NCBI RefSeq assembly: GCF_900111685.1
Contig: NZ_FOHX01000002.1
Span: forward strand, 803,869-867,868
DNA length: 64,000 bases
Direction of reading: 5' to 3'
From: Nonomuraea wenchangensis
GTDB lineage: Bacteria; Actinomycetota; Actinomycetes; Streptosporangiales; Streptosporangiaceae
Position numbers and translations under genes: made by a program
The notes under the pieces: generated by a model
Told to the model about the DNA's origin: nothing
The model's database searches: none
What the model saw: the letters and a program-made list of their open reading frames with translations, nothing else
Shown: positions 8,130-17,967 of the stretch, one piece after another
How positions within the stretch are numbered: position 1 is the stretch's first letter
How the letters are laid out: each line of letters opens with the position of its first letter

Positions 8130-8969
8130 ATGGGAGGCGTGGGAGGGGACTGGGCGCGGTACTGGCGGGCCGGGCGACGGCCGCTGGAGGCCATGCACGC
8201 CCACTTCGAACGGCACGTCTACCACCGCCACAGCCACGACACCTACTCCTTCGGCGTGACGGAGACCGGTGCCCAGGCGTTCACCTGCCGCGGGGCGGCG
8301 CACACGAGCGCGGCCGGCATGGTGATGGCGTTCAACCCGGACGACCCGCACGACGGCCACGCCGCCGACGCGCTCGGCTTCACCTACCGGATCGTGCACA
8401 TCGGGCCTGAACTGGTGACGGAGGCGCTGGCGGACGCGACGGGCAGCCGGTCGCCGCTCCCCCTGTTCGCCGCCCCGCTGGTGGCGGACGCGGCGGCGGC
8501 GGGCGCGCTACGCGCCTTCCACCGGGCGCTCCTGGACCCGGCCGCGACGGCTCTGCGCAGGGACGAACTGCTCGCCGGCACGGTCGCCCACCTGGTCAGG
8601 GCGGCGGCGACACAGGCACCGCCGGACCCGCCGATGGCCCGCGGGACGTCAGCGGCAACCGCGGCGCGGGCGCGCCGGTTCCTGGAGGACCACCTGCTCG
8701 ACGACCCGACCGCCGAGGAGCTGGCGCGGGCGACGGGCGGCAGCAGGTTCGCGGTGTACCGGGCCTTCGTGGCGCGCTACGGCCTGCCGCCCAGCGACTA
8801 CCAGCGCCTGCTCCGGCTGCGCCGCGCCCGCACTCTGATCGCGGACGGCGTCCCCATCGGCGAGGCGGCGGCGGCCACGGGCTTCGCCGACCAGAGCCAC
8901 CTGACCCGCTGGTTCGTCCGCTGTTTCGGGCTCACCCCCGGCGCCTACCGGGAGGCCGCATGCTCCTAG
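8130..8969 (+). CDS. AraC-family transcriptional regulator
   Basis: The 279-residue protein has an N-terminal cupin-like sensor (HVYHRHSHDTYSFGV, then FNPDDPHDGH, about residues 25-140) and a C-terminal double helix-turn-helix (about residues 180-275). The latter shows DDPTAEELARATGGSRFAVYRAF and the conserved GEAAAATGFADQSHLTRWF. The ATG at 8130 follows GAGGAA; GTG at 8139 is an alternative. It diverges from the ArsR operon and its stop overlaps the stop of gmd by four bases in convergent orientation. The inducer and target are unknown. Confidence 0.9.
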   Translation: MGGVGGDWARYWRAGRRPLEAMHAHFERHVYHRHSHDTYSFGVTETGAQAFTCRGAAHTSAAGMVMAFNPDDPHDGHAADALGFTYRIVHIGPELVTEALADATGSRSPLPLFAAPLVADAAAAGALRAFHRALLDPAATALRRDELLAGTVAHLVRAAATQAPPDPPMARGTSAATAARARRFLEDHLLDDPTAEELARATGGSRFAVYRAFVARYGLPPSDYQRLLRLRRARTLIADGVPIGEAAAATGFADQSHLTRWFVRCFGLTPGAYREAACS

Positions 8970-9994
8970 GGCCAGGAGCCTTCCTGGTCGGGGTCGCCGC
9001 CGTCGGTGAGCAGCTTCATGTCGGCCTCGACCATCATGGCCACCAGCTCGTCGAACGACACCGTCGGCTCCCAGCCGAGCTGGTTGCGCGCCTTCTTCGG
9101 GTCGGCGCACAGCAGGTCCACCTCGGCCGGCCGGTGCAGCGTCTGGTCGGTGACGACGTACCGCTCCCAGTCGAGCCCGGCGGCGGTGAAGGCGGCCTCG
9201 GCCAGCTCGCGCACCGACTTCATCCGCCCGGTGCCGATGACGTAGTCCTCGGGTCTGTCGGCCTGCAGCATGAGGTGCATGGCCCTGACGTAGTCGCCGG
9301 CGTACCCCCAGTCGCGCCTGGCCTCCAGGTTGCCGAGCCGCAGCTCGGAGGCGAGCCCGAGCTTGATCCTGGCCACGCCGAGCGAGACCTTCCTGGTGAC
9401 GAACTCGGCACCGCGCCGCGGCGACTCGTGGTTGAACAGGATGCCGGAGACGGCGAACATGCCGTACGACTCGCGGTAGTTCTGCGTGAGGAAGTGCCCG
9501 TACGCCTTGGCCACGCCGTACGGCGACCGCGGGTGGAAGGAGGTGCGCTCGTTCTGCGGGGTCTCGCTGACCTGGCCGAACATCTCGGAGGACGACGCCT
9601 GGTAGAAGCGGATCTGCCCGGAGCCCGCCGAGCCGCCGCCGCGCGAGACGCCCGAGCACACCCGGATCGCCTCCAGCACGCGCAGCACGCCCATCCCGGT
9701 GACCTCGGCCGTGAGCTCGGCCTGCTCCCAGGACATCGGCACGAACGAGATGGCCCCCAGGTTGTAGACCTCGTCGGGCTGGACCCGCTCGACGGCGGAG
9801 ATGAGCGATCCCTGGTCGAGGAGGTCGCCGCGGACGACCTGGACGTCCGACAGCAGTCTGCGCACGCGGGAGACGCGCGGGTTGGCCTGCCCGCGGGCGA
9901 GGCCCCAGACCTCGTACCCCTGCTCCAGCAGGTGCTCCGCCAGATAGGAACCGTCCTGGCCGGTGATGCCGGTGATCAGAGCGCGCCTGGCCAA
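8966..9994 (-). CDS. gmd: GDP-mannose 4,6-dehydratase
   Basis: This enzyme converts GDP-mannose to GDP-4-keto-6-deoxymannose, the precursor of GDP-fucose, GDP-rhamnose and related sugars. The 342-residue extended SDR has the Rossmann glycines (ITGITGQDGSYLAEHLLE), a SSSEMFG serine/threonine region and the catalytic Y-x-x-x-K in SPYGVAKAYGH. NHESPRRGAEFVTRK and RDWGYAGDYVRAM are characteristic of Gmd. It is divergent from a glycosyltransferase operon, sharing a 240-base promoter region, which suggests that the activated deoxysugar is used by that operon. No reductase or epimerase that would finish the sugar is adjacent. Confidence 0.93.
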   Translation of the reverse strand: MARRALITGITGQDGSYLAEHLLEQGYEVWGLARGQANPRVSRVRRLLSDVQVVRGDLLDQGSLISAVERVQPDEVYNLGAISFVPMSWEQAELTAEVTGMGVLRVLEAIRVCSGVSRGGGSAGSGQIRFYQASSSEMFGQVSETPQNERTSFHPRSPYGVAKAYGHFLTQNYRESYGMFAVSGILFNHESPRRGAEFVTRKVSLGVARIKLGLASELRLGNLEARRDWGYAGDYVRAMHLMLQADRPEDYVIGTGRMKSVRELAEAAFTAAGLDWERYVVTDQTLHRPAEVDLLCADPKKARNQLGWEPTVSFDELVAMMVEADMKLLTDGGDPDQEGSWP

Positions 9995-10074
9995 GGGTCC
10001 TCCAACTTCGCGTCACGCAATCCCACTGGGACGGAATGTACAGCTATGCACCGGGAAAGAGCAGCAGCCCGACC

Positions 10075-10088
10075 TAGAACCTGTTCCA
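10075..10088. promoter_or_regulatory. KstR-like operator TAGAACCTGTTCCA
   Basis: This sequence fits TNNAACNNGTTNNA exactly, the motif described for the TetR-type regulator KstR in mycobacteria. It lies in the gmd/glycosyltransferase divergent region, 81 bases upstream of gmd. A perfect companion lies at 15136. Whether a KstR homologue or another TetR protein binds is not shown. Elsewhere in the same region CTACC-GAAT-GGTAG near 10163 forms a small hairpin. Confidence 0.45.
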
Positions 10089-10234
10089 CAGAACCACGTT
10101 CGGTTACCGCAACGTCGCATGTCGCACGGCCTGCGGGGACGAATGTGAGCAATTCTCGGTGACCTACCGAATGGTAGCCTTCTCGGGCTAAGGTCACATT
10201 CAATGATCTCAGGCGCCTACCGGCGGAGAAAGGG

Positions 10235-11479
10235 GTGTCCGTGCGGGAGCGAACGCTGCGGATCGCGCTGCTGTCCTACCGCAGCAAGCCCACCTGTGGA
10301 GGTCAGGGTGTCTACCTCCGCCACCTGAGCCGCGAGCTGGTCGCGCTCGGACACCACGTCGAGGTGTTCTCCGGCCCGCCCTACCCCGAGCTGGACGAGG
10401 GCGTCATCCTGCGCGAGGTGCCCAGCCTCGACCTCTACCGCGACGAGGACCCGTTCCGCACCCCCAAGCTGCACGAGTACCGCGACTGGATCGACCTGCT
10501 GGAAGTCGGCACGATGTGGACCGCCGGGTTCCCCGAGCCGCTGACGTTCACGCTGCGCGCCCTGCGCGAGCTGAAGAAGCGGGTCGGCGACTTCGACGTG
10601 GTCCAGGACAACCAGACCCTCGGCTACGGCCTGCTCGGCATCCAGAAGCTCTTCCCGGTGGTCGGCACCATCCACCACCCCATCAGCGTGGACCGCCGCA
10701 TCGAGCTGGAGGCCGCCCAGGGTGTGAAGAAGCTCACGATGCGCCGCTGGTACGGCTTCGTGAAGATGCAGTCGCGCGTCGCGCCCCGCCTCAGCCCGAT
10801 CCTGACCGTCAGTGAGTCCTCGCTCGCCGACATCCACCGCGACTTCAACGTCCCCCAGGCCAACCTGCGGCTGATCCCGCTCGGCGTGGACACCCGCTAC
10901 TTCCACCCGCGCCCGGACAAGCCGAAGCGCAAGGGCTCGATCGTGGCCGTGGCGAGCGCCGACTCCCCCATGAAGGGCGTGGCCACACTGCTGCGGGCGG
11001 TCGCCAAGCTCTCCACCGAGCGCGACGTCAACCTCACCGTGGTCAGCAAGCCCACGCCCGGCGGCCCCACCGAGCAGCTCGTCCAGGAGCTGTCGCTGCA
11101 GGAGCGGGTCCGCTTCGTGCACGGCATCTCCGACGACGAGCTGGGCGAGCTGATCGCCACCTCGGAGATCTCGGTCGTGCCGTCGCTGTACGAGGGCTTC
11201 TCGCTGCCCGCCGTCGAGCACATGGCCTGCGGCACGCCGCTGATCGCCAGCCGCACCGGGGCGCTGCCCGAGGTCGTCGGCGACGCGGCCGTACAGGTGC
11301 CGCCCGGCGACCCCGAGGAGCTGGCCGCCGCGCTGCGCCGCCTGCACGACTCCCCCGAGGAGCGCGAGCGCGTGGGCAGGGCGGGCTACGACCGCGTCAT
11401 GGAGCGCTACACCTGGCACGTCGTGGCCAAGCGCACGGTCGAGGCGTACCACGAGGCCATCGCCGCACACCGCCCCTGA
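10235..11479 (+). CDS. GT4-family glycosyltransferase
   Basis: The 414-residue GT-B enzyme transfers a sugar from an activated donor. The N-terminal domain opens with KPTCGGQGVYLRHLSREL, the glycine-rich loop of GT4 enzymes. The C-terminal donor domain carries the E-x7-E motif in SLYEGFSLPAVEHMACGTPLIAS, followed by GALPEVVGDAAVQVPPGD. There is no signal peptide or membrane span, so it acts on the cytosolic face. The GTG at 10235 follows GGAGAAAGG. It is the first gene of an operon with a methyltransferase and a toroid protein (38-base gap, then 4-base overlap) and is divergent from gmd. Donor and acceptor are unknown. Confidence 0.9.
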   Translation: MSVRERTLRIALLSYRSKPTCGGQGVYLRHLSRELVALGHHVEVFSGPPYPELDEGVILREVPSLDLYRDEDPFRTPKLHEYRDWIDLLEVGTMWTAGFPEPLTFTLRALRELKKRVGDFDVVQDNQTLGYGLLGIQKLFPVVGTIHHPISVDRRIELEAAQGVKKLTMRRWYGFVKMQSRVAPRLSPILTVSESSLADIHRDFNVPQANLRLIPLGVDTRYFHPRPDKPKRKGSIVAVASADSPMKGVATLLRAVAKLSTERDVNLTVVSKPTPGGPTEQLVQELSLQERVRFVHGISDDELGELIATSEISVVPSLYEGFSLPAVEHMACGTPLIASRTGALPEVVGDAAVQVPPGDPEELAAALRRLHDSPEERERVGRAGYDRVMERYTWHVVAKRTVEAYHEAIAAHRP

Positions 11480-11517
11480 CCCCCACCCCCGACACTGATC
11501 GCGAGGAGAGACCACCA

Positions 11518-12228
11518 GTGCTGACCGTGGACTTCGCCCGGCTGCCCGTCGGCCCCGGCGTGCGCGTGCTCGACCTGGGCTGCGGCGGCGGCCGGCACGC
11601 CTTCGAGGTGCTACGTCGCGGGGCGGACGTGATCGCCTTCGACATGGACCAGGCGGAGCTGGACAACGTGGCGAACATGTTCGCGGCGATGGACAAGGCG
11701 GGCGAGGTGCCGCCGGACGCGAGCGGCCGTACCGTCCAGGGCACGGCGCTGGACATGCCGTTCGAGGACGGCAGCTTCGACCGGGTCATCGCGGCCGAGG
11801 TGCTGGAGCACATCCCCGACGACATGGCGGCCATGGCCGAGATCTTCCGCGTGCTCAGGCCGGGCGGCACCGCCGCGATCACCGTGCCGAGCTTCCTGCC
11901 CGAGCGCATCTGCTGGGCGCTGGACGAGGCATACCACACGGCGCCGGGCGGCCACGTACGCATCTACACGCTCGCCGAGCTGTCGGCCAAGCTCAAGTCC
12001 ACCGGCTTCGAGATCGGCCCGCACCACCACGCGCACGGGCTGCACTCCCCCTACTGGTGGATCAAGTGCGCGGTCGGCGTCGACAACGACGACCACCCGC
12101 TCGCGAAGGCGTACCACGAGCTGCTGGTCTGGGACATCATGAAGCGCCCTGCCGTCACCCAGATCGCCGAGGCCGTGCTCAACCCGATCATCGGCAAGAG
12201 CGTGGTCCTCTACGTAAAGAAGCCATGA
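11518..12228 (+). CDS. Class I SAM-dependent methyltransferase
   Basis: The 236-residue enzyme has motif I as VLDLGCGGGRHAFEVLRRG (residues about 19-37), the acidic AFDMDQ after it, and an EVLEHIPDD post-motif typical of Methyltransf_11/25. The GTG at 11518 is preceded by GCGAGGAGAGACC. Its stop overlaps the next gene as ATGA (12225-12228), so production is coupled. With the glycosyltransferase upstream it probably methylates a glycan or lipid-linked intermediate, but this is inferred from position only. Confidence 0.9.
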   Translation: MLTVDFARLPVGPGVRVLDLGCGGGRHAFEVLRRGADVIAFDMDQAELDNVANMFAAMDKAGEVPPDASGRTVQGTALDMPFEDGSFDRVIAAEVLEHIPDDMAAMAEIFRVLRPGGTAAITVPSFLPERICWALDEAYHTAPGGHVRIYTLAELSAKLKSTGFEIGPHHHAHGLHSPYWWIKCAVGVDNDDHPLAKAYHELLVWDIMKRPAVTQIAEAVLNPIIGKSVVLYVKKP

Positions 12229-13292
12229 TCTCCCGAGCGGAGGTCGTGCGGACGGCCGAGAGCATCGCCGCGCTGCAGCAGGAGGACGGCGGCGTCCCGT
12301 GGCCCGAGGGGCACGTGGACGCCTGGAACCACGTCGAGTGCCTGATGGCGATGACGGTCGCGGGCCTCGCCGAGCCGGTACGCCGCGGCTACGCCTACCT
12401 GGCCCGCCACCAGCGCGCCGACGGCTCCTGGCCGATGAAGATGATGGACGGCGCCGGCGTGGAGCTGGGCGGCGAGACCAACCACGCCGCCTACGTCGCG
12501 GCCGGCGTCTGGCACCACCACCTCGTCACGGGCGACCGCGCCTTCACCGAGGAGTCCTGGCCCATGGTCAAGGCCGCGCTCGACTACGTGGCGGGGCTGC
12601 AGACCGAGCGCGGCGAGATCGTCTGGGAGCGTGACGCGCGGGGCAGGCCCTCGTCGTACGCGCTGCTCACCGGCTGCTCCTCCATCCACCAGGGGCTGCG
12701 CTGCGGGGTGCTGCTCGGCGACCTCCTGGGCGATCCGCAACCGCACTGGGAGCTGGCCGCCGACCGGCTGGCGCACGTGCTGGGCGCGCATCCCGAGGCG
12801 TTCGCCGACAAGAGCCGGTTCTCGATGGACTGGTACTACCCGGTGCTGGGCGGCGCGGTGCGCGGGCAGGAGGCGTTCGAGCTGCTGGAGCGGGAGTGGG
12901 CGACGTTCGTGGTGCCGGGGCTCGGCATCCGGTGCGTCTCCGACCAGCCGTGGGTGACCGGGGCCGAGACGTGCGAGCTGGTGCTGGCGCTGGACGCGCT
13001 CGGTGACCGCGAGCGGGCCGCGCGGCTCTTCTCCGACATGCAGCACCTGCGGCACGAGGACGGCTCGTACTGGACGGGCTGGCAGTTCGTGAACCGCAAG
13101 CACTTCCCGCACGAGCGCTCCGGTTACACGGCGGCGGCGGTGGTCCTCGCGGCCGACGCGCTCATGGAGCTCTCCCCCGGCTCCGGGCTGTTCCGCGACG
13201 TGGAGCGTACGGCGACGTTCGATCCCGACGTGTGCGGCTGCGCGGCCGGCATCCGCGTGCCCCCGCAGGCGGCCGAGCGGGAGACCCCCTAG
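12225..13292 (+). CDS. Alpha/alpha-toroid protein annotated in relatives as prenyltransferase-like
   Basis: The 355-residue protein contains helical-pair repeats with glycine/tryptophan turns: QQEDGGVPWPEGHVDAWNHVE in parts near residue 20, HQRADGSWPMKM near 75, and EDGSYWTGWQF near 290. This matches the terpenoid cyclase/protein prenyltransferase toroid, or equally a glycoside-hydrolase (alpha/alpha)6 barrel. The DxDD motif of squalene-hopene cyclases is not seen, so cyclase activity is unlikely. A DPDVCGCAAG cysteine pair lies near the C-terminus. It is translationally coupled to the methyltransferase. In this glycosyltransferase operon it could process a lipid or polysaccharide; the function is open. 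Confidence 0.65.
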   Translation: MISRAEVVRTAESIAALQQEDGGVPWPEGHVDAWNHVECLMAMTVAGLAEPVRRGYAYLARHQRADGSWPMKMMDGAGVELGGETNHAAYVAAGVWHHHLVTGDRAFTEESWPMVKAALDYVAGLQTERGEIVWERDARGRPSSYALLTGCSSIHQGLRCGVLLGDLLGDPQPHWELAADRLAHVLGAHPEAFADKSRFSMDWYYPVLGGAVRGQEAFELLEREWATFVVPGLGIRCVSDQPWVTGAETCELVLALDALGDRERAARLFSDMQHLRHEDGSYWTGWQFVNRKHFPHERSGYTAAAVVLAADALMELSPGSGLFRDVERTATFDPDVCGCAAGIRVPPQAAERETP

Positions 13293-13403
13293 GCAAGCGC
13301 TTTTGCCGCTTCTTTGCCCCGGACGCCCGGTGCGCCGCCGGTGAGGGCCGCATTGGGGTTACTAGCTTCGTGAGTGGCCGTACGAGGCGTCTTCGGGGGA
13401 AGC

Positions 13404-14408
13404 GTGGGCGACACGGGCACAACTTCGTTCTTGGACCAGGCCGGGATCGAGCCGACACTGACGCCGGCGAAGAGACTGCGGAGGTTCCTGACCAAGGATC
13501 CACTGGAGTCCGATCTGAGCCGGCGGAGATTCCGGCTTAGACCCGGACCGGCTCGGACGGTCTTCTCGGAAGCCGAGAAGTCATACATTTTCGGCTTCAA
13601 TGCGGTGATGTCGAAAGAAGTGGAGAAGGTCGAGGAGGTTCCCGCGGACCGGCGGCCCTTCGGCTACGAGGGGGCGGCTGCCGCCTGCACCGTACTCGAC
13701 CTGCTCACGCTCTCCCGGGGCCGGCGCCTTCATGAGCTGCTCGCCGGCCCCGCCCGGCACCACCGCCACGCCGCCTACCTGGGGGCCGGGCGCGGCTACG
13801 CGCTGCTGCGGCTGCGGCCGGTACGCGGCGCGCGCCAGGCCCATCCGCTGCTGCGCTGGCTGGCGGTGGACGGCTTCGGCTTCCAGCGCTCCCTCGCCAG
13901 GACCGACCGGCTGGTGGGCGAGCGGGTCATGCCCGACCTGCTGACCCGGGCCCACTGCGCGGCCTTCGACCAGGGGCTGGGGCGGCTGCTGTGGTACCAC
14001 GACTGTGCCGCGCCCGACGACGTGGCGGCCAGGATCGCGGGCTTCCCCGCCGTACGGCGGGCGGACCTGTGGAGCGGGGCGGGGTTCGCGGCGGCGTACA
14101 CGGGCGGGGCCGAGCCCGAGGAGCTGCGCTGGCTGGCCGAGCACGCCTCGGCCGACGGCTTCCGCGCCCATCTGGCACAGGGGTGCGCCCTCGCGGTGGC
14201 CGCCCGGCTGTGCTCGGGCACGCTGCCCGACCACACGGGGCAGGCGGCGGCCGTCCTCGCGGGCGCCGACGCCGAGGAGGCGGCGTCCTGGACCGACCAG
14301 GCGCTCATCGAGCTCGGCCACGAGGCCCGCACCCACGACGACTTCCGCGGCTGGCAGGCGCGGATCCGCCACTCGTGGACCCGCACCCGGCGCCGCCAGA
14401 GCGCCTGA
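13404..14408 (+). CDS. DUF1702 family protein
   Basis: The 334-residue protein matches DUF1702: FGFNAVM, then GYEGAAAACTVLDLL, AAYLGAGRGYALLRL, HPLLRWLAVDGFGFQRS, FDQGLGRLLWYHDC and WSGAGFAAAYTGG in order. The family is known from enediyne gene clusters and from several unlinked actinobacterial loci, with no established reaction. No polyketide synthase lies in this window, so an enediyne role is not supported. The GTG at 13404 is chosen because GGGGGAAGC precedes it; GTG at 13374 is also in frame. It follows the toroid gene by 111 bases and converges on a second methyltransferase. Confidence 0.8.
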   Translation: MGDTGTTSFLDQAGIEPTLTPAKRLRRFLTKDPLESDLSRRRFRLRPGPARTVFSEAEKSYIFGFNAVMSKEVEKVEEVPADRRPFGYEGAAAACTVLDLLTLSRGRRLHELLAGPARHHRHAAYLGAGRGYALLRLRPVRGARQAHPLLRWLAVDGFGFQRSLARTDRLVGERVMPDLLTRAHCAAFDQGLGRLLWYHDCAAPDDVAARIAGFPAVRRADLWSGAGFAAAYTGGAEPEELRWLAEHASADGFRAHLAQGCALAVAARLCSGTLPDHTGQAAAVLAGADAEEAASWTDQALIELGHEARTHDDFRGWQARIRHSWTRTRRRQSA

Positions 14409-14442
14409 GCGGACCCGGACGGGCCCGCGCCGTGCGGTGAGG

Positions 14443-15606
<1,164 letters not shown>

Positions 15607-15610
<4 letters not shown>

Positions 15611-15798
15611 AGGTGAAGGTGGACGAGCTGGTCTGCGAGGCCAACGCCGTGTGCATGGGTCTCGCGCCGGAGGTCTTCGACGTCGACGACGACGACCAGC
15701 TCCACATCCTGATTCCCGAGCCACCCCCCGAGCTGCACGACCGCGTCCGCCACGCGGTCCGCTCCTGCCCCAAAGCCGCCCTCTCCATCGAGGAATAG
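15607..15798 (+). CDS. [3Fe-4S]-type ferredoxin
   Basis: This 63-residue acidic electron carrier has cysteines at 10, 16 and 54 (CEANAVC and a final CP). The position where a four-iron ferredoxin has another cysteine holds alanine, so a [3Fe-4S] cluster is expected. Small ferredoxins of this pattern feed actinobacterial cytochrome P450s. The ATG at 15607 follows AGGAGG and overlaps the stop of the preceding gene. The P450 at the left edge is a possible partner, but they are 14 kb apart. Confidence 0.93.
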
Positions 15799-15823
15799 GT
15801 CCACCGCCGAGGAGGAACGCCCC

Positions 15824-16909
15824 ATGCGTGCCGCAATCCTGACCGCCGTAGGCAACGACAAGCTGGAGATCCGCGACGACGTGACGCTGGCGCCCATGGG
15901 CCCGTCGGACGTGCGCGTGCGGATCAAGGCCACCGGCGTCTGCCATTCGGACCTGTCCGCCATGTCCGGGGTGCTGCCGCAGCCCGTGCCGCTCATCCCC
16001 GGCCACGAGGGGGCGGGCGAGGTGGTCGAAGTGGGCGAGCACGTCGACAACCTCCAGCCCGGCGACCACGTCGTCATCAACTGGTCGCCCGCCTGCCACG
16101 CCTGCGACCTGTGCCTGGGCGGCCAGCCCTACCTGTGCACCAAGTTCATGATCGAGTCGTTCAGCAACGGCCGGTTCCGGCTGGGCGGCGACACGACGGC
16201 GTTCGGGATGGCGGGCTGCGGCACCTGGGCCGAGGAGATCATCGTGCCCTGGCAGGGCGCCATCAAGATCGACCCGGAGGTGTCGTGGGAGGCGGCGGCC
16301 CTCATCGGCTGCGGCATCACGACCGGCGTGGGCGCCGCGATCAACACCGCCAAGGTGCGCCCCGGCTCCACCGTCGCGGTGATCGGCTGCGGCGGCGTCG
16401 GCCTGTCGGTCATCCAGGGCGCCCGCGTCTCCGGGGCCAGGACGATCCTCGCCGTGGACCCGCTGGCGTCCAAGCACGAGCTGGCCAAGAAGGTCGGCGC
16501 CACCCACGCCGTGACGCCCGACCAGGTGCCCGACGCGATCAACGAGCTGACCGGCGGCGTCGGCTTCGACTACGGCTTCGAGGTCGTCGGCAAGGCCGCC
16601 ACCGTACAGACCGCCTGGCAGATCACCCGGCGCGGCGGCGACGTCATCGTGGTCGGCGCGGGCGCGATGGACGACATGTGGTCGGTCTCGGCCTTCAGCC
16701 TGCTCTTCGAGGGCAAGCACCTGCACTCCAGCCTGTACGGCGAGTCCGACGTGCGGCACGACTTCCCGTACTTCGCCAAGCTCTACCAGGCCGGCAAGCT
16801 GGACCTCGACTCGATGATCAGCGCCAGGATCCGGCTCACCGACCTCAACGACGCCGTCGCGGCGCTGCGCGGCGGCGAGGTGCTGCGCCAGATCGTCCTG
16901 GTCGACTGA
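15824..16909 (+). CDS. Zinc-dependent alcohol dehydrogenase (MDR family)
   Basis: This 361-residue NAD(P)-dependent enzyme oxidises an alcohol to an aldehyde. The catalytic zinc site is TGVCHSDLS with GHEGAGEVVEVG. The structural zinc lobe carries CHACDLCLGGQPYLC (four cysteines). The Rossmann fold is VAVIGCGGVGLSVIQGA. It is close to mycobacterial AdhD-type and NDMA-dependent enzymes by pattern, but cofactor preference cannot be read safely. AGGAGGAACGCCCC precedes the ATG. It is third in the oxidase-ferredoxin operon, 25 bases after the ferredoxin, and is closed by a strong hairpin. Confidence 0.92.
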   Translation: MRAAILTAVGNDKLEIRDDVTLAPMGPSDVRVRIKATGVCHSDLSAMSGVLPQPVPLIPGHEGAGEVVEVGEHVDNLQPGDHVVINWSPACHACDLCLGGQPYLCTKFMIESFSNGRFRLGGDTTAFGMAGCGTWAEEIIVPWQGAIKIDPEVSWEAAALIGCGITTGVGAAINTAKVRPGSTVAVIGCGGVGLSVIQGARVSGARTILAVDPLASKHELAKKVGATHAVTPDQVPDAINELTGGVGFDYGFEVVGKAATVQTAWQITRRGGDVIVVGAGAMDDMWSVSAFSLLFEGKHLHSSLYGESDVRHDFPYFAKLYQAGKLDLDSMISARIRLTDLNDAVAALRGGEVLRQIVLVD

Positions 16910-16922
16910 CGGACCGACGTAC

Positions 16923-16950
16923 GGTCCCGCCGGAGCGCGCCGGCGGGACC
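16923..16950. terminator. Convergent terminator hairpin
   Basis: GGTCCCGCCGG pairs perfectly with CCGGCGGGACC around a six-base loop. It sits between the convergent dehydrogenase and isomerase genes and can serve both. Confidence 0.85.
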
Positions 16951-16957
16951 GAACGCG

Positions 16958-17965
16958 TCAATCGGTCGAGAAGGCCGCGTCGAAGGCGGTGGCCGGCGGC
17001 GTGATCGAGTTGAGCGTACGGATGTAGCCCACCGCCTCCCGCGCACCGTCCAGCCGGTCCATGCCGGCGTCCTCCCACTCGACGGAGATCGGCCCGTCGT
17101 AGCCGATCGCGTTGAGCGCCCGGAAACAGTCCTCCCAGGGCACGTCACCGCGCCCGGTCGAGACGAAGTCCCAGCCGCGCCGCATGTCGGCCCAGGCCAG
17201 GTGCGACGACAGCCGGCCGCGACGACCGTCGCCGACGCGCATCCGGGTGTCCTTGCAGTCGACGTGGTAGATGCGGTCCTTGAAGTCGAGGATGAAGTTC
17301 ACCGGGTCGATGTCCTGCCACACCATGTGCGACGGGTCCCAGTTGAGCCCGAACGCCGGCCGGTTGCCGACCGCCTCCAGCGCCCGCACCGTCGTGTAGT
17401 AGTCGTAGGCGATCTCGCTCGGGTGCACCTCGTGGGCGAAGCGCACCCCGACCTCGTCGAAGACGTCGAGGATGGGGTTCCAGCGGTCGGCGAAGTCCTG
17501 GTAGCCGGCGTCGATCACCGAGGCCGGCACCGGCGGGAACATCGCGACCGTGTGCCAGATGGACGAGCCGGTGAAACCCACCACCGTGTCCACGCCGAGC
17601 AGCGCGGCGGCCCGCGCCGTGTCCTTCATCTCCTCGGCCGCCGCCTGGCGCACCGACTCGGGGTCGCCCTCGCCCCAGATGCGGGCCGGCAGGATGCCCT
17701 TGTGCCGCTCGTCGATCGGGTTGTCGCAGACGGCCTGGCCCACCAGGTGGTTGGAGATCGTCCACACCTTCAGGCCGTGCTTGTCGAGCTGGGCGCGCTT
17801 CTGCTCGACGTACGACGGGTCGGCGATCGCCTTGTCCACCTCGAAGTGGTCGCCCGAGCAGGCGATCTCCAGCCCGTCGTAGCCCCACTCGGCCGCGAGC
17901 CGGCACACCTCCTCGAACGGCAGGTCCGCCCACTGCCCGGTGAACAGCGTGACTGGTCGGGTCAT
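16958..17965 (-). CDS. Sugar phosphate isomerase/epimerase (TIM barrel)
   Basis: The 335-residue xylose-isomerase-like TIM barrel (AP_endonuc_2 family) includes [16 protein letters not shown] near the start, [15 protein letters not shown] and [12 protein letters not shown] for metal ligands, HVDCKD, and [11 protein letters not shown] at the end. IolE/IolI and related enzymes handle inosose or keto-sugar intermediates. It starts two bases after the Gfo/Idh stop, is the last gene of the ROK-ABC operon, and probably acts on the oxidised sugar made by that dehydrogenase. The exact reaction is not determined. Confidence 0.88.
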   Translation of the reverse strand: MTRPVTLFTGQWADLPFEEVCRLAAEWGYDGLEIACSGDHFEVDKAIADPSYVEQKRAQLDKHGLKVWTISNHLVGQAVCDNPIDERHKGILPARIWGEGDPESVRQAAAEEMKDTARAAALLGVDTVVGFTGSSIWHTVAMFPPVPASVIDAGYQDFADRWNPILDVFDEVGVRFAHEVHPSEIAYDYYTTVRALEAVGNRPAFGLNWDPSHMVWQDIDPVNFILDFKDRIYHVDCKDTRMRVGDGRRGRLSSHLAWADMRRGWDFVSTGRGDVPWEDCFRALNAIGYDGPISVEWEDAGMDRLDGAREAVGYIRTLNSITPPATAFDAAFSTD

Positions 17966-17967
17966 CG

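Noticed and set aside
13293..13330. Terminator GGCAA/TTGCC after the toroid gene.
   Set aside because: Only five base pairs; too weak to call.
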